This document shows, piece after piece, positions 1-8,098 of a stretch of DNA of 64,000 nucleotides. Position 1 is the stretch's first letter; each line of letters starts with the position of its first letter. Below the pieces are notes generated by a model, which was not told the origin of the DNA, did not search any database, and saw nothing but the letters and a program-made list of their open reading frames with translations. Origin of the DNA: Gordonibacter pamelaeae (GTDB lineage Bacteria; Actinomycetota; Coriobacteriia; Coriobacteriales; Eggerthellaceae); assembly GCF_042665095.1 (NCBI RefSeq), contig NZ_JBHTBV010000002.1. One strand, written 5' to 3'. Made by a program: the position numbers and the translations under genes.

Positions 1-624
1 GCCGAGCATGGTGGTGCCCTCGGCCTTCAGCTGCTCGATGAGGGTGCGCACCTTGAGCTTCGACGCGTTGTCGAGCGAGGCGGTCGGCTCGTCCAGAAGC
101 AGCAGGCGCGGGCGCTTGATCATGGCGGCGGCGATGTTCAGGCGCAGCTTCTCGCCGCCGGAGAACGTGCGCGGGTAGAGCTCCCACAGGCCCTCGTCCA
201 GGTCGAAGTGGCGCAGCATGCGCTCGGTCTCCGCCTCGGCGCGGGCTCGCTCGTCGGGGCCGTAGGCTTCGAGCGCGCTTTTCAGCACGATGTCGCGGGC
301 CGTTTGGCGCGGCAGGGCGTTGAGGAACTGGGAGACGTAGCCCAGCTCGTAGGCGCGCAGGTAGAGCATTTGGCGCTGGGTGGCCTGCGCCAGGTCGAGC
401 AGGCCGAAGCGCGCGGAATCGTACAGGATGCGTCCCTGCTCGGGAAGGTTCGTGCGCCAGATGCAGCGCAGGATGGTGGACTTCCCGCTGCCGCTTCGGC
501 CCGTGATGCCCACGAACTGCCCCGGTTCAAGGGCGAAGCTCACGTGCTGGCATCCTTGGATGCGCCGGTCCACGCGGTGCAGCAAAAACGACTTCGAGAG
601 ATCGTCGATTTCCAGGAGCGCCAT
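1..624 (-). CDS. phnL: PhnL, C-P lyase ABC-type protein (3' end outside window)
   Basis: The last visible gene of the phosphonate operon; only its first 208 codons are in the window. It begins MALLEIDDLSKSF and shows a Walker A motif (GRSGSGKST, about residue 45), an ABC signature (FSGGEKLRLNIAAAM) and a Walker B motif (LLLLDEPTASLD). PhnL belongs to the C-P lyase core together with PhnG, H, I, J, K and M; with PhnI, PhnG and PhnH it helps attach phosphonate to the 1' carbon of ATP, and it is not a membrane importer ATPase. The ATG follows the phnM stop codon by one base, so translation is probably coupled. Identification rests on the motifs and on its place after phnM. Confidence 0.9.
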   Translation of the reverse strand, partial: MALLEIDDLSKSFLLHRVDRRIQGCQHVSFALEPGQFVGITGRSGSGKSTILRCIWRTNLPEQGRILYDSARFGLLDLAQATQRQMLYLRAYELGYVSQFLNALPRQTARDIVLKSALEAYGPDERARAEAETERMLRHFDLDEGLWELYPRTFSGGEKLRLNIAAAMIKRPRLLLLDEPTASLDNASKLKVRTLIEQLKAEGTTMLG

Positions 625-625
625 G

Positions 626-1966
626 CTACACCGCCTCGGGAAAGAGAGCGCGGGCGGCGTCGGCTCGGGCGGCGTCGGCTCGGGCGGCGTCGATCCGCTC
701 GCCCAGGTCGCGGGCGTAGCCGAGGGGCTGGTCGGGGTAGTGCGAACGGAACACGGAATGCCCGCCCACGAACGCGCGCGTGACCACGGGCATCGTGCGC
801 GTGCCCGCCTCGCCACAGGCGATCTCGCGCACGAGCAGCACGTCGGCGCGCTTTCCCACCGCAAGCGAGCCCACCTCGTCGGCGATGCCGGCGGCCTTCG
901 CCGGGTTCACGGACACGAGCGCGAAGGCCCGCGCGATGTCGAGCCCGCATTCGTCGCGCAGCGTGAACACGGCGTCGAGCAGCGCCGCCGGGTAGTAGTC
1001 GCTGCACAGCACGTCGATGGCCCCCGCCTCCACGGCCTCGCGTGCGCTCAAGTTGCCGGAATGGCTGTGGCCCAACATCACGTTCGGCGCGCCGGCCACC
1101 GTGTGCAGGCCGCGGGCGCGCGCCTCGCGGGCCACGTCGAGCGAGATGGGGAACTCGGAGATGGACGCCTCGAGGCCGTCCATGAACGCGAGCTTCTCCG
1201 CGCTGTCGTCGTCGTGCGACGCGATGGAGATGCCACGTTCGCGCGCGATGGACGCCAGCGCTGCGATCTGGGCGTACGTCATCTTACTGCTCTCCTGCTG
1301 CATGCGGACGATGTCGCGCACCTCCTCGTCCGTGACGTCGCGATACCCCTTGAGCGTGTCGCCGAACAGCAGGAGATCGCGGTACTGGCCCTGGCCGGGC
1401 GTGTGGTCCATGAACGACACGAGGTCCACCTTGCCGGAGCGCAGGAACTCCTCGATGTCGTCGTAGAGGTCGACCGAGTCCAGCTCCACGCGCATGTGCA
1501 GGCGATGACGGATGAGGTGGTCGCGCTCCTCGCCCGCGCGCAGGCCGGCCACGCGTTCGATGAGGCCGCTCACGTTGCCGAAGTCGCGGATGGGCTTGTG
1601 ATCGAAGATGTGCGCGCCGTACACCGACAGGGAGTGGAAGATGGTGGTGATGCCATGCGACACGAGCTCGCGGTCGGCCTTGTACAGCGATGTGTTCAGG
1701 TCCATGACCACGCTCGGACGCGGCGAGGCCACGTTCTCCACGTAGTCCGAGTGGATGTCGATGAGGCCGGGGGCCACGAACGCGCCGCGCGCATCCACCA
1801 CGGGCAGCACGCCCACCGTGGCGTCGGGCTGCGCGTCGAACTCGCGCGCGCCGGCCGGCTCGATGGCCGCGATGCGCCCGTCGATGACCACGACGTCGTG
1901 GTCGGGAAGCACCCGGTCGGCGCACACCACCGTGCCGCCGCGGATGATGCAGGAGTTGTCGTTCAC
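626..1966 (-). CDS. phnM: PhnM, alpha-D-ribose 1-methylphosphonate 5-triphosphate diphosphatase
   Basis: Amidohydrolase-fold enzyme that removes pyrophosphate from ribose-1-phosphonate 5-triphosphate to give the substrate of PhnJ. Visible family features are the metal-site segment LIDIHSDYVENV, the GITTIFHS strand, SHDDDS, and the late LGHSHSGNL and VLCSDYYP segments. I place the start at a GTG (VNDNSCII) because an AAAGGA ribosome site lies about eight bases upstream; an ATG eight codons earlier (MTPRKDPP) is also in frame. At about 446 residues it is longer than the roughly 380-residue E. coli protein, mostly because of an alanine-rich tail with a repeated DAARA motif. A structured repeat separates it from phnK, an unusual break in an otherwise tightly packed operon. 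Confidence 0.92.
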   Translation of the reverse strand: MNDNSCIIRGGTVVCADRVLPDHDVVVIDGRIAAIEPAGAREFDAQPDATVGVLPVVDARGAFVAPGLIDIHSDYVENVASPRPSVVMDLNTSLYKADRELVSHGITTIFHSLSVYGAHIFDHKPIRDFGNVSGLIERVAGLRAGEERDHLIRHRLHMRVELDSVDLYDDIEEFLRSGKVDLVSFMDHTPGQGQYRDLLLFGDTLKGYRDVTDEEVRDIVRMQQESSKMTYAQIAALASIARERGISIASHDDDSAEKLAFMDGLEASISEFPISLDVAREARARGLHTVAGAPNVMLGHSHSGNLSAREAVEAGAIDVLCSDYYPAALLDAVFTLRDECGLDIARAFALVSVNPAKAAGIADEVGSLAVGKRADVLLVREIACGEAGTRTMPVVTRAFVGGHSVFRSHYPDQPLGYARDLGERIDAARADAARADAARALFPEAV

Positions 1967-1990
1967 GGGAGGGTCCTTTCGAGGAGTCAT

Positions 1991-2154
1991 AGGTTGGCGT
2001 AGTAAGTCAGCGAGGGTTCTTCCGGTGCCCGAGATTGGCGTGAAAGACCGAGGAGGCGTACTTTGGTACGCGACGAGGGCTTGGAGCGCCAAGGTCGGGT
2101 GCCGGAAGAGCCCGCAGCGTCGAGCAGTTCCGACGGCCGCCAGGCCGCCGGAAC
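1991..2154. repeat. Structured interspersed repeat, copy 1
   Basis: A 164-bp element between phnM and phnK; its other copy is at 45521-45726. Both copies start with GGTTGGCGTAGTAAGTCAG and end with a hairpin of GTTCCG/CGGAAC arms. Between these is a long stem of about 20 pairs (arms near 2015-2037 and 2091-2113, core GGTGCCCGA facing TCGGGTGCC) that encloses a smaller hairpin GCGTAC-TTTG-GTACGC. The outer arms differ in sequence between the copies but stay paired. Two adjacent G-U wobble pairs in the core hold only if the plus strand is the RNA. It lies two bases from the phnK stop codon. Confidence 0.8.
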
Positions 2155-2156
2155 GC

Positions 2157-3017
2157 CTAGAGGAGCGAATAGACAAGTTGTTGGGTATAAGAATGCTGGG
2201 GGTCTTCCAATATCTGGTCGGTCAGGCCGCTTTCTATGACGCGGCCGTCCAGCATGACCAGCGTGCGGTCGGCCAGCATGCGGATGACGCCCAGGTCGTG
2301 GCTCACCACGAGCATGCTCACGTTGAAGTCGCGCCTGATCTGCTGCACGAGGTCGAGCACGGCGGCCTGCACGGACAGGTCGAGGCCCGTGGTCACCTCG
2401 TCCAGCAGCAGGATGGGCGGGTTGTTCGACAGGGCCTTGGCAATCTGGACGCGCTGCTGCATGCCGCCGGAGAAGTTGCGCGGCGGCTCGGTGGCGCGCG
2501 AGAGCGGGATGTTCACGCGCCCCAGCAGGTCCTCGCCGCGGGAGCGCATGGCGCCCACGTTGCGGCTGCCGGAGGCGATCATCTGCTCGGCGATGTTCGA
2601 CAGGCTGGAGAAGTCCATGCGCAGCCCCAGGTAGGGGTTCTGGTACACCATGCCGAACACCGTGTTGCGGATGGCGCGCCGCTGCTGGGGCGAGAGCGCC
2701 AGCAGGTTGGCCGCGCCCCCGTCGAACGGGCGGGCGCGCACGTCGCCGGACGTGGCCTCCTCGTCGAAGAACAGGCACTTCATGAGCGAGGACTTCCCGC
2801 TGCCCGACTCCCCGACAATGCCCACGATCTCGGCCGGGTACACGTCCAGGCTCACGTCGCGCACGGCGTGCACCGTGCCGCAGCGCGGGCACACGTTGCG
2901 CTCGAGCCGCGCGTCGGGCTCAAGGCAGTGCGGGCAGCCCGCGCCGAAGCGCTTCGACAGGTTCCGCACGGAGAGGCACGCCGCCTCGTCCGCACCGAAC
3001 CGCTGGTCATCGAGCAT
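2157..3017 (-). CDS. phnK: PhnK, C-P lyase ABC protein with zinc-ribbon insert
   Basis: ABC ATPase that binds the PhnGHIJ core complex and is needed for C-P bond cleavage in vivo. The protein has Walker A (GESGSGKSS), signature (FSGGMQQRVQIAKAL) and Walker B (ILLLDEVTTGLD). The start chosen is MLDDQRFG, preceded by GAAGGAG at seven bases; the gene overlaps the end of phnJ by 11 bases. Unusual: between the first beta strand and Walker A lies a CPHC-x11-CPRC tetracysteine insert (about residues 25-45), which looks like a zinc or metal ribbon and makes the protein (286 residues) longer than E. coli PhnK (about 252). Family assignment is firm; the role of the cysteines is unknown. Confidence 0.93.
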   Translation of the reverse strand: MLDDQRFGADEAACLSVRNLSKRFGAGCPHCLEPDARLERNVCPRCGTVHAVRDVSLDVYPAEIVGIVGESGSGKSSLMKCLFFDEEATSGDVRARPFDGGAANLLALSPQQRRAIRNTVFGMVYQNPYLGLRMDFSSLSNIAEQMIASGSRNVGAMRSRGEDLLGRVNIPLSRATEPPRNFSGGMQQRVQIAKALSNNPPILLLDEVTTGLDLSVQAAVLDLVQQIRRDFNVSMLVVSHDLGVIRMLADRTLVMLDGRVIESGLTDQILEDPQHSYTQQLVYSLL

Positions 3018-3924
3018 GGGAGGCTCCTTCCCGGTCAGAAGATGGGTCGCCGGTCGTTCGTAGAGTCCAGTGTCCCAAATCGGGACTGTCCCCATTTGGG
3101 ACATGTTGCGCGCACCATGAGGTGTCGTTGCATTGGTAGTACGTCTCGCCGGTTGCCTCGTCCACCAGCTCGTCCAGGTAGACGCCCGTCGCGCCGCACA
3201 GGCGGCAGCGTTTGCCGTCGAAGCGCTCCACCGCGAAGGGATAGTCCTCGAAATCGAGGGGAACCACGTCGGTGTGGGGCGGCACGGCGTAGATCTTCTT
3301 CTCGCGGCCCGCGCCCAAGAGCGTGAGGTGCTCGGCCTGGTTGAGCTTCAGGTTGTCGAAGCGCGGGATGGGAGAGGGGGCCATGACGTAGCGCCCGTTC
3401 ACGAGCACGGGGTGGTCGGCCCCGGTGGTAGTGGCGTCGAAGCGCACGATTTGGTCGAACAGCTCCAGCCACGCGCCCGTGTAGTCCGCCTCGGCATGCA
3501 GGCGGCGCGTGGCGGCCTCGCTCGGCTCGAAGCCGCGCAGCGGCTCGGGCGTGGGCACCTGCAGCACGAGCACCTGGTCGGCGCGCAAGGGGCGTTCGGG
3601 AATCCGGTGGCGCGACTGGATGAGCGTGGCGTCCTCGGTGGCGTCGGTCACCTCCACGTCGGTGGTGTCGGCCACGAGCTTCTTGATGTTCACGGCGTTC
3701 ACGCTGTCGTCCGAGCCCTGGTCGATCACCTTGAGCACGTCGCCGCGCCCGATGACGGCCAGCGTGATCTGCAGGCCGCCCGTGCCCCAGCCGCGGCCGA
3801 TGGGCATCTCGCGGGAGGCGAAGGGCACCTGGTAGCCGGGGATGGAAACGCCCTTCACGATGGCGCGGCGGATCTCGCGCTTGGACGCCTCGTCGAAGAA
3901 GGCGTAGTTATAACGTTGCTGCAT
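3007..3924 (-). CDS. phnJ: PhnJ, radical-SAM C-P lyase
   Basis: The catalytic enzyme that cleaves the carbon-phosphorus bond of ribose-1-phosphonate 5-phosphate using a [4Fe-4S] cluster and S-adenosylmethionine. The family cysteine pattern C-x2-C-x21-C-x5-C is complete near the C-terminus (RCRLCGATG ... YYQCNDTSWC). Start ATG has AAGGAGG six bases upstream inside phnI, which it overlaps by 17 bases. Odd point: about 34 residues follow the last cysteine, against about nine in E. coli PhnJ, and the segment VPNGDSPDLGH of this tail is encoded by a 33-bp REP-like palindrome at 3071-3103. The normal C-terminus has apparently been replaced after the essential cysteines, so the enzyme may still work. 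Confidence 0.94.
   Translation of the reverse strand: MQQRYNYAFFDEASKREIRRAIVKGVSIPGYQVPFASREMPIGRGWGTGGLQITLAVIGRGDVLKVIDQGSDDSVNAVNIKKLVADTTDVEVTDATEDATLIQSRHRIPERPLRADQVLVLQVPTPEPLRGFEPSEAATRRLHAEADYTGAWLELFDQIVRFDATTTGADHPVLVNGRYVMAPSPIPRFDNLKLNQAEHLTLLGAGREKKIYAVPPHTDVVPLDFEDYPFAVERFDGKRCRLCGATGVYLDELVDEATGETYYQCNDTSWCAQHVPNGDSPDLGHWTLRTTGDPSSDREGASHAR
3071..3103. repeat. REP-like palindrome within phnJ
   Basis: A 33-bp imperfect palindrome with outer arms TGTCCCAAAT and ATTTGGGACA around a GGGACTGTCCCC core. It has the same design as the element at 6237-6263 (10-base arm, GGGAC/GTCCCC-type centre). It lies in frame inside the 3' end of phnJ and creates its unusual tail. Such GGGGAC-centred palindromes are typical of REP sequences moved by REP-associated tyrosine transposases; no such transposase is in this window. 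Confidence 0.7.
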
Positions 3925-5080
3925 CGGTCGCCTCCTTCGCTTCCAGCGCCGCAGCGGCGGCCTGGTCGGCGGATCGGTCGTCGTCAGGGGTCCCGCCGCG
4001 CGTACCGCGCACGCTGGAAAGCTTCGATTGGAACGTCACGTAGTGCGGGAGCTTGAGGTGCGAGATGAAGCCGGTAGCCTCCACGCCGTCCACGTGGTAG
4101 AGCACGAACTCCTCGTCCTCGGTGGGGAACCTCTTGTCGCCCAGCTCCAGGCAGCGGTCGAGCACGCTCATGGCGATGGCCTTCGTCTCGGCGCGGCCGA
4201 TCACGCAACCGTAGCCCACGGCGAGCGAGAGGCTGTCCTCACCGGAACCGCCCTCGTCCATGAACACGCTCTCCACCTCGGTGACGGGAAGCGAGCCCAG
4301 GTAGTAGGCGTCGTCCGGGCCGCCCGGCTCGACCGGATGGTCCACGGCCACGGCCACGCGGCCCTGCCGCAGCTCGCCCACCGTGGGATGCGCCGGGCCG
4401 AAGCCGCGGATGGCCGCGTAGCCGAGCGCCTCCACGGCCTGCGTCATGCCGCGCGCGAGCGTCTGCAGGCGCACGGAGCGCGGCGCGGGGAACGTGAGCG
4501 GCACCATGGTGGCGTCCACGGGCTGCGCGTCGTCGGCGGGCACGTGCGCGACGAGCCCCTGGGCGCGCAGGTAGTCGAGGACGCGCGGGAGGGTGGTTGC
4601 TGGCGCAGGAGCGTCAGCGGCGTCGGCGAAGTGGCGGGCCAGCTCGGCGCGCTTCTCGGCAAGCTCCCCAATGCCTTCCGTTTCCAGATCGAACGCGAGC
4701 AGGCGGTGGCTGTAGTCGCGCGTGGCGCCGAGCAGCTGGCCGCCGGGCACGTCCTTGAACGCAGCCGACACGCGGCGGGTAACGTGCATCTCCCCGGTGT
4801 CCACGGGGCGCGACACGTAGGGGCGCTCGAGCGTGGAGCGGAACGCGCGCAGCAGGAACACGGCCTCGTCGGGCGAGCCCTGCGCCTGCTTGAGCGCAAG
4901 CGCGGCCAGGCGCGGCGCGTAGAGCGAGGCCTCGCCCATCACCTGGTCCACCAGCTCGGGGAACGTGCCCTCGATGTCATCGGTGCCCCAGGCCGACGAC
5001 GCGCTCACACGCTCGTATTCCAGCAGCTTGAGGCTCTCCTCGATGGCCCTGGCTCCGCCGCGGACGGCTACGTAGCCCAT
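3908..5080 (-). CDS. phnI: PhnI, C-P lyase core nucleosidase subunit
   Basis: Subunit of the C-P lyase core complex that displaces adenine from ATP by the phosphonate, together with PhnG, PhnH and PhnL. The 390-residue sequence starts MGYVAVRGGARAIEES, the typical PhnI opening, and contains the conserved segments RRVSAAFKDVPGGQLLGATRDYSHRLL (in part), FPAPRSVRLQTLARGMTQAVEALGYAAIRGFGPAHPTVGELR (in part) and FISHLKLPHYVTFQ. E. coli PhnI is about 354 residues; here the excess is at the C-terminus. It starts directly upstream of the phnH stop-codon partner arrangement, with no gap to phnH, and ends overlapping phnJ by 17 bases. The tail after the YVTFQSKL segment is charged and looks unstructured. 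Confidence 0.93.
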   Translation of the reverse strand: MGYVAVRGGARAIEESLKLLEYERVSASSAWGTDDIEGTFPELVDQVMGEASLYAPRLAALALKQAQGSPDEAVFLLRAFRSTLERPYVSRPVDTGEMHVTRRVSAAFKDVPGGQLLGATRDYSHRLLAFDLETEGIGELAEKRAELARHFADAADAPAPATTLPRVLDYLRAQGLVAHVPADDAQPVDATMVPLTFPAPRSVRLQTLARGMTQAVEALGYAAIRGFGPAHPTVGELRQGRVAVAVDHPVEPGGPDDAYYLGSLPVTEVESVFMDEGGSGEDSLSLAVGYGCVIGRAETKAIAMSVLDRCLELGDKRFPTEDEEFVLYHVDGVEATGFISHLKLPHYVTFQSKLSSVRGTRGGTPDDDRSADQAAAAALEAKEATDAATL

Positions 5081-5749
5081 CTAGCGCACCCCCTTCGCGG
5101 CAGGCGCGGCGGGCGCGCTCGGGCACGTCACCCTGGAGCTGCGTGGCACGGCCACAACGCGGCCGGCCGGGTCCACCAGCACGATCTCGATGCCGCAGGG
5201 GAACTCGTCGCGCCGCGCGTCGCGGGCGCGCACCCAGTCCACACGGTCGACGGCGAAGCGGTTCACGTCGGCCACGCCCGGCCCGCGCACCTCCACCACG
5301 TGGAGCGCGGGCTCGCCGCCGCACTCCCCGGCCGCCTCGTCGGCCGGGGCGAGGCGCGCGCACCCCACGAGCACCGTCGCGCCCTTCTCGGGCGACACGA
5401 GCGTGCCGCGGCACGCCTGCGCCACAGCCTCTTCCGCCGTCTGCGCGTCCGCGCGCGCCGGCACCACCACGAAGTCAGCCTCGCGCACGGGGAACCGGCG
5501 CGCATGCGTCTCGCCTGTCAGATACGCCGCCGTCACGTCGGACTCGGCGTCTGCCACGCAAAACGTCACCGCCTGGTCCACGAACAGCCGCACGACCGCC
5601 TCGAGGGAGGCGCCGAGCGCCACCGGCCGCGCCGGGCTGTTCGCCGCCGGATCCACAACGTGCACGGTGCCCGGGCGGGCGAACGCGTCCAGCACGCTGC
5701 GGAACGCCCGCTGCGCCCGGTGCAGCCCTGCGTCTTCCCTGATCATCAT
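5081..5749 (-). CDS. phnH: PhnH, C-P lyase core subunit
   Basis: Non-catalytic core subunit of carbon-phosphorus lyase. The ATG at the chosen start overlaps the TGA of phnG as ATGA, and a second in-frame ATG follows immediately; GGAGG stands just upstream. The N-terminal segment HRAQRAFRSVLDAFARPGTV is the conserved PhnH opening. The protein has 222 residues (E. coli about 194). Its stop codon TAG touches the start of phnI directly, so the phnG-H-I stretch is translationally coupled. Confidence 0.92.
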   Translation of the reverse strand: MMIREDAGLHRAQRAFRSVLDAFARPGTVHVVDPAANSPARPVALGASLEAVVRLFVDQAVTFCVADAESDVTAAYLTGETHARRFPVREADFVVVPARADAQTAEEAVAQACRGTLVSPEKGATVLVGCARLAPADEAAGECGGEPALHVVEVRGPGVADVNRFAVDRVDWVRARDARRDEFPCGIEIVLVDPAGRVVAVPRSSRVTCPSAPAAPAAKGVR

Positions 5750-6195
5750 GCCTCCACCTTCATCGTCGAAAAGTCCACCTTCGTCATCGCGACGCGACGC
5801 GCCTCGGCTGCCTCGCGCTCCTCGATGTGCGCGAGCTCCTGCCGCAGCCGCCCGTCCCAGCACTCCGCACGCGGCGTGCCCGCCTCTCCCGCAAACGCCG
5901 CATCCACCACGGCCAGCTCGTAGGCGCGGCAGCGATCGCCGCCCAGCACGAGCCCCAGCCCCACGGACGAGCCGACGCGCACCCGGCACGACGTCATGAG
6001 CGCCTCGCCCAGATAGAACAAGCCGCCCTGCGCCGTCTCGCGCACCTGCACCATCACCAGCTCCTCGCGCGGCTCTTCGAGCACCTTGAGCGCCTCCGCG
6101 CCCAGCTCGTCCTCCACCTCCCGCACGATCTCGCGCGCCAGCGACGGGTCCCCGTCCACCAACGCCCGCGTCCGCTCGTATCGTCTCAAGCTCAC
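5746..6195 (-). CDS. phnG: PhnG, C-P lyase core subunit
   Basis: Small core subunit of carbon-phosphorus lyase. I choose a GTG start (VSLRRYERTRALVDGD) because a GGAGAGGA ribosome site lies five bases upstream; this gives 149 residues, the same length as E. coli PhnG. Conserved segments include VMVQVRETAQGGLFYLGEAL and CRVRVGSSVGLGLVLGGDRCRAYELAVVDA (partly). It is separated from phnE by an 80-base gap that holds a REP-like palindrome, and it overlaps phnH by four bases. Confidence 0.92.
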   Translation of the reverse strand: MSLRRYERTRALVDGDPSLAREIVREVEDELGAEALKVLEEPREELVMVQVRETAQGGLFYLGEALMTSCRVRVGSSVGLGLVLGGDRCRAYELAVVDAAFAGEAGTPRAECWDGRLRQELAHIEEREAAEARRVAMTKVDFSTMKVEA

Positions 6196-6236
6196 AACAA
6201 TCCTCTCCGTCGCAAAACCAACTTCTCTAGTTCGCC

Positions 6237-6263
6237 GTGACAAGAGAACCGTCCCCTTGTCAC
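6237..6263. repeat. REP-like palindrome between phnE and phnG
   Basis: A 27-bp imperfect palindrome with GTGACAAG and CTTGTCAC arms around an AGAACCGTCCC centre, lying between the second phnE gene and phnG. It is the same type of element as the palindrome in phnJ. In RNA it would form a strong hairpin inside the operon transcript and could protect or attenuate the message; that role is inference. Confidence 0.65.
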
Positions 6264-6275
6264 GTCCGGGCAGAG

Positions 6276-7241
6276 CTAACGCTGCACCAAGTACCGCTTC
6301 CGCAGCTTCGTGGCCACGACTTCCAGCACCACGGCCACCGCCAAGCACAGGTACACGATCAGCCCCACCTCGTGGATGTTGTAGTAGAAGCTTCCTGCCA
6401 AGAACAGCTGGTAGCCAATGCCGCCCGCGCCCGCCACGGCGCCCACGGCCACGGCGTTCACGAAGTTGATCTCGAAGCGGATGAACGTCCACGACAGCAT
6501 CTCGTTCACCTTCTCGGGCACGACGCCTTGAAACACCACCTGCCACCACGATGCGCCGCTGGCGCGCAGGGCCTCGATCACGCCGGGGTCCACTTCCTCG
6601 AAGCTCTCCGAGTACGCCTTCACCAGGTACGCCACGCTGTGGAAGAGCAGGCCGATCACGGCCGCCTCCGGCCCCAGCCCGATGGCTACGCTGAACACGA
6701 GCACCCACAGGATGGTGGGCACGGCACGCGCCACGCTCATGAACACCTTGATGGCGTTGCTCGCGGCGCGGTTCGACAGGTTGGACGCGGCCAGAAGCCC
6801 CAGGACGAAGGCGATCACCGCCCCGATGAACGTGGTCAGCAGCGCCAAGGCCAGCGACACGAACAGGCCCTCCACCACGTCGGGCAACGTGAAGTGCCCG
6901 CCCAGACCAGGCTGCAGCATCATAGTGAGGAAGTCGTCCACCGCGGCGGCCATCGCGGCAGGGAACGCCACCTTGCCGTAGTTCATCGTGGCCAGCGCGA
7001 ACACCGTCACAGCCGCCAAGACGGCCAGCACGGCGCCCAGCGCCACGTTCGACGAGCTGGGCACCCGCACCTTGATCTTGCCCGAGCGGGTCAGGCGCGC
7101 GCCCTTTGCCCGCATCGGCGCGGCACCCGCGCCGGCGCCGGCACCGCGCTCATCGGCCGGTATACCGCGCGCCGCACCCACCTCCTCTGCCAGGGAGGCC
7201 GCGGCGGCTTCGGCGGCGATCCTGTCTGCGCAGCCCGTCAC
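6276..7241 (-). CDS. phnE: PhnE-type phosphonate ABC transporter permease (second)
   Basis: Inner-membrane permease of the phosphonate importer. About six hydrophobic segments follow a soluble N-terminus of some 60 residues, and the coupling-helix segment EALRASGASWWQVVFQGVVPEKV matches the EAA loop of binding-protein-dependent permeases. A GTG start (VTGCADR) overlaps the stop of the preceding permease as GTGA, and GAGGAGG lies six bases upstream. The long alanine/glycine-rich N-terminal extension before RSGKIKVRVPSS is atypical. With the next gene it would form a heterodimeric permease, as in other Actinobacteria and Firmicutes that carry two phnE genes. Confidence 0.9.
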   Translation of the reverse strand: MTGCADRIAAEAAAASLAEEVGAARGIPADERGAGAGAGAAPMRAKGARLTRSGKIKVRVPSSSNVALGAVLAVLAAVTVFALATMNYGKVAFPAAMAAAVDDFLTMMLQPGLGGHFTLPDVVEGLFVSLALALLTTFIGAVIAFVLGLLAASNLSNRAASNAIKVFMSVARAVPTILWVLVFSVAIGLGPEAAVIGLLFHSVAYLVKAYSESFEEVDPGVIEALRASGASWWQVVFQGVVPEKVNEMLSWTFIRFEINFVNAVAVGAVAGAGGIGYQLFLAGSFYYNIHEVGLIVYLCLAVAVVLEVVATKLRKRYLVQR

Positions 7242-8098
7242 AGTATCCTCCTCCTCACGAAGTTCGAGGTGAGCTCGCACGCCACCACGGCCAGGATGAT
7301 GGCGAGTATCACCAGGCCGGCCACGTCGTAGCGGAAGCTCTTGTAGTACACGTCGAACACGAACCCGATGCCCGTGCCCGTGAGCAGGCCGATGAGCGTG
7401 GCGTCGCGGATGTTCGTCTCAATCATGTAGAGCACCCAGCTGACCACCGAGGTTATGCTCATCGGGATGACAGCCTGCGCCACGATCTGGCCGTACGTCG
7501 CGCCCGCCGCCCGCAGCGCCTCTACCGGCCCGGAGCCCATCTCGTCGATGCTTTCCAGGAAACAGCGCGTCAGGTACCCGAAGCTGGTGAGGAACAGGGC
7601 GAAGAACCCGGTGAACTCGCTCTGCTTGAACGAGAACAGCAAGATGAATGCCCAGGCCACCACCGGTATGTTGCGAAAAAGCGACGCGATGCCCCGCGCG
7701 ATGAGGGGAACGGGTCCGCCCACCCCCACCGTGCGCGAGCCGAGCACCGCAACTATATAGGCCAGCACCGCCGCCGTGCAGCTTGAGGCGATGGAGGCCA
7801 GGATCGTCGAACCCAGAGCGGGAAGGATGGTGCCCAACTTGCCGAAGGAAGGGAGGGAGGGGGCGAATTGGACGGCCATCCACGCGAACCCGCTCGGGAC
7901 GTCGAGGATTGCCTGCACGAAATCGAATCCGACGTACGTGCCCGACAGCGCGCCGAGCGCCACGGCCACGAGCGCCACGGCCACGAGGGACGCGGTGCGG
8001 CGCGCGAAGAACGACGGGTCGTACTGGCCGTGCCGCCGGTCTTTTCCAGCGCGCAAGCCTGCGACAAGGCCCGAGGGCTGCAAGGTGCGCTCCATCAT
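7238..8098 (-). CDS. phnE: PhnE-type phosphonate ABC transporter permease (first)
   Basis: The first of two adjacent permeases. It is 286 residues long with about six membrane segments; the EAA-type coupling loop is VEALRAAGATYGQIVAQAVIP. The start MMERTLQPS overlaps the end of phnC by four bases. Its sequence is clearly related to, but well diverged from, its neighbour, which supports a heterodimer rather than a recent duplication. Confidence 0.9.
   Translation of the reverse strand: MMERTLQPSGLVAGLRAGKDRRHGQYDPSFFARRTASLVAVALVAVALGALSGTYVGFDFVQAILDVPSGFAWMAVQFAPSLPSFGKLGTILPALGSTILASIASSCTAAVLAYIVAVLGSRTVGVGGPVPLIARGIASLFRNIPVVAWAFILLFSFKQSEFTGFFALFLTSFGYLTRCFLESIDEMGSGPVEALRAAGATYGQIVAQAVIPMSITSVVSWVLYMIETNIRDATLIGLLTGTGIGFVFDVYYKSFRYDVAGLVILAIILAVVACELTSNFVRRRIL

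Noticed and set aside
380..2002. Long plus-strand open frame opposite phnM
   Set aside because: High-GC antisense shadow: no ribosome site, no family motifs, and it covers a well-supported minus-strand gene. The same applies to the long frames opposite hcp, the GGDEF protein, htpG and others.
1967..2176. Longer PhnM reading from 2176
   Set aside because: The added ~70 residues are the translation of the structured repeat and have no family similarity; a GTG with a good ribosome site explains the start.
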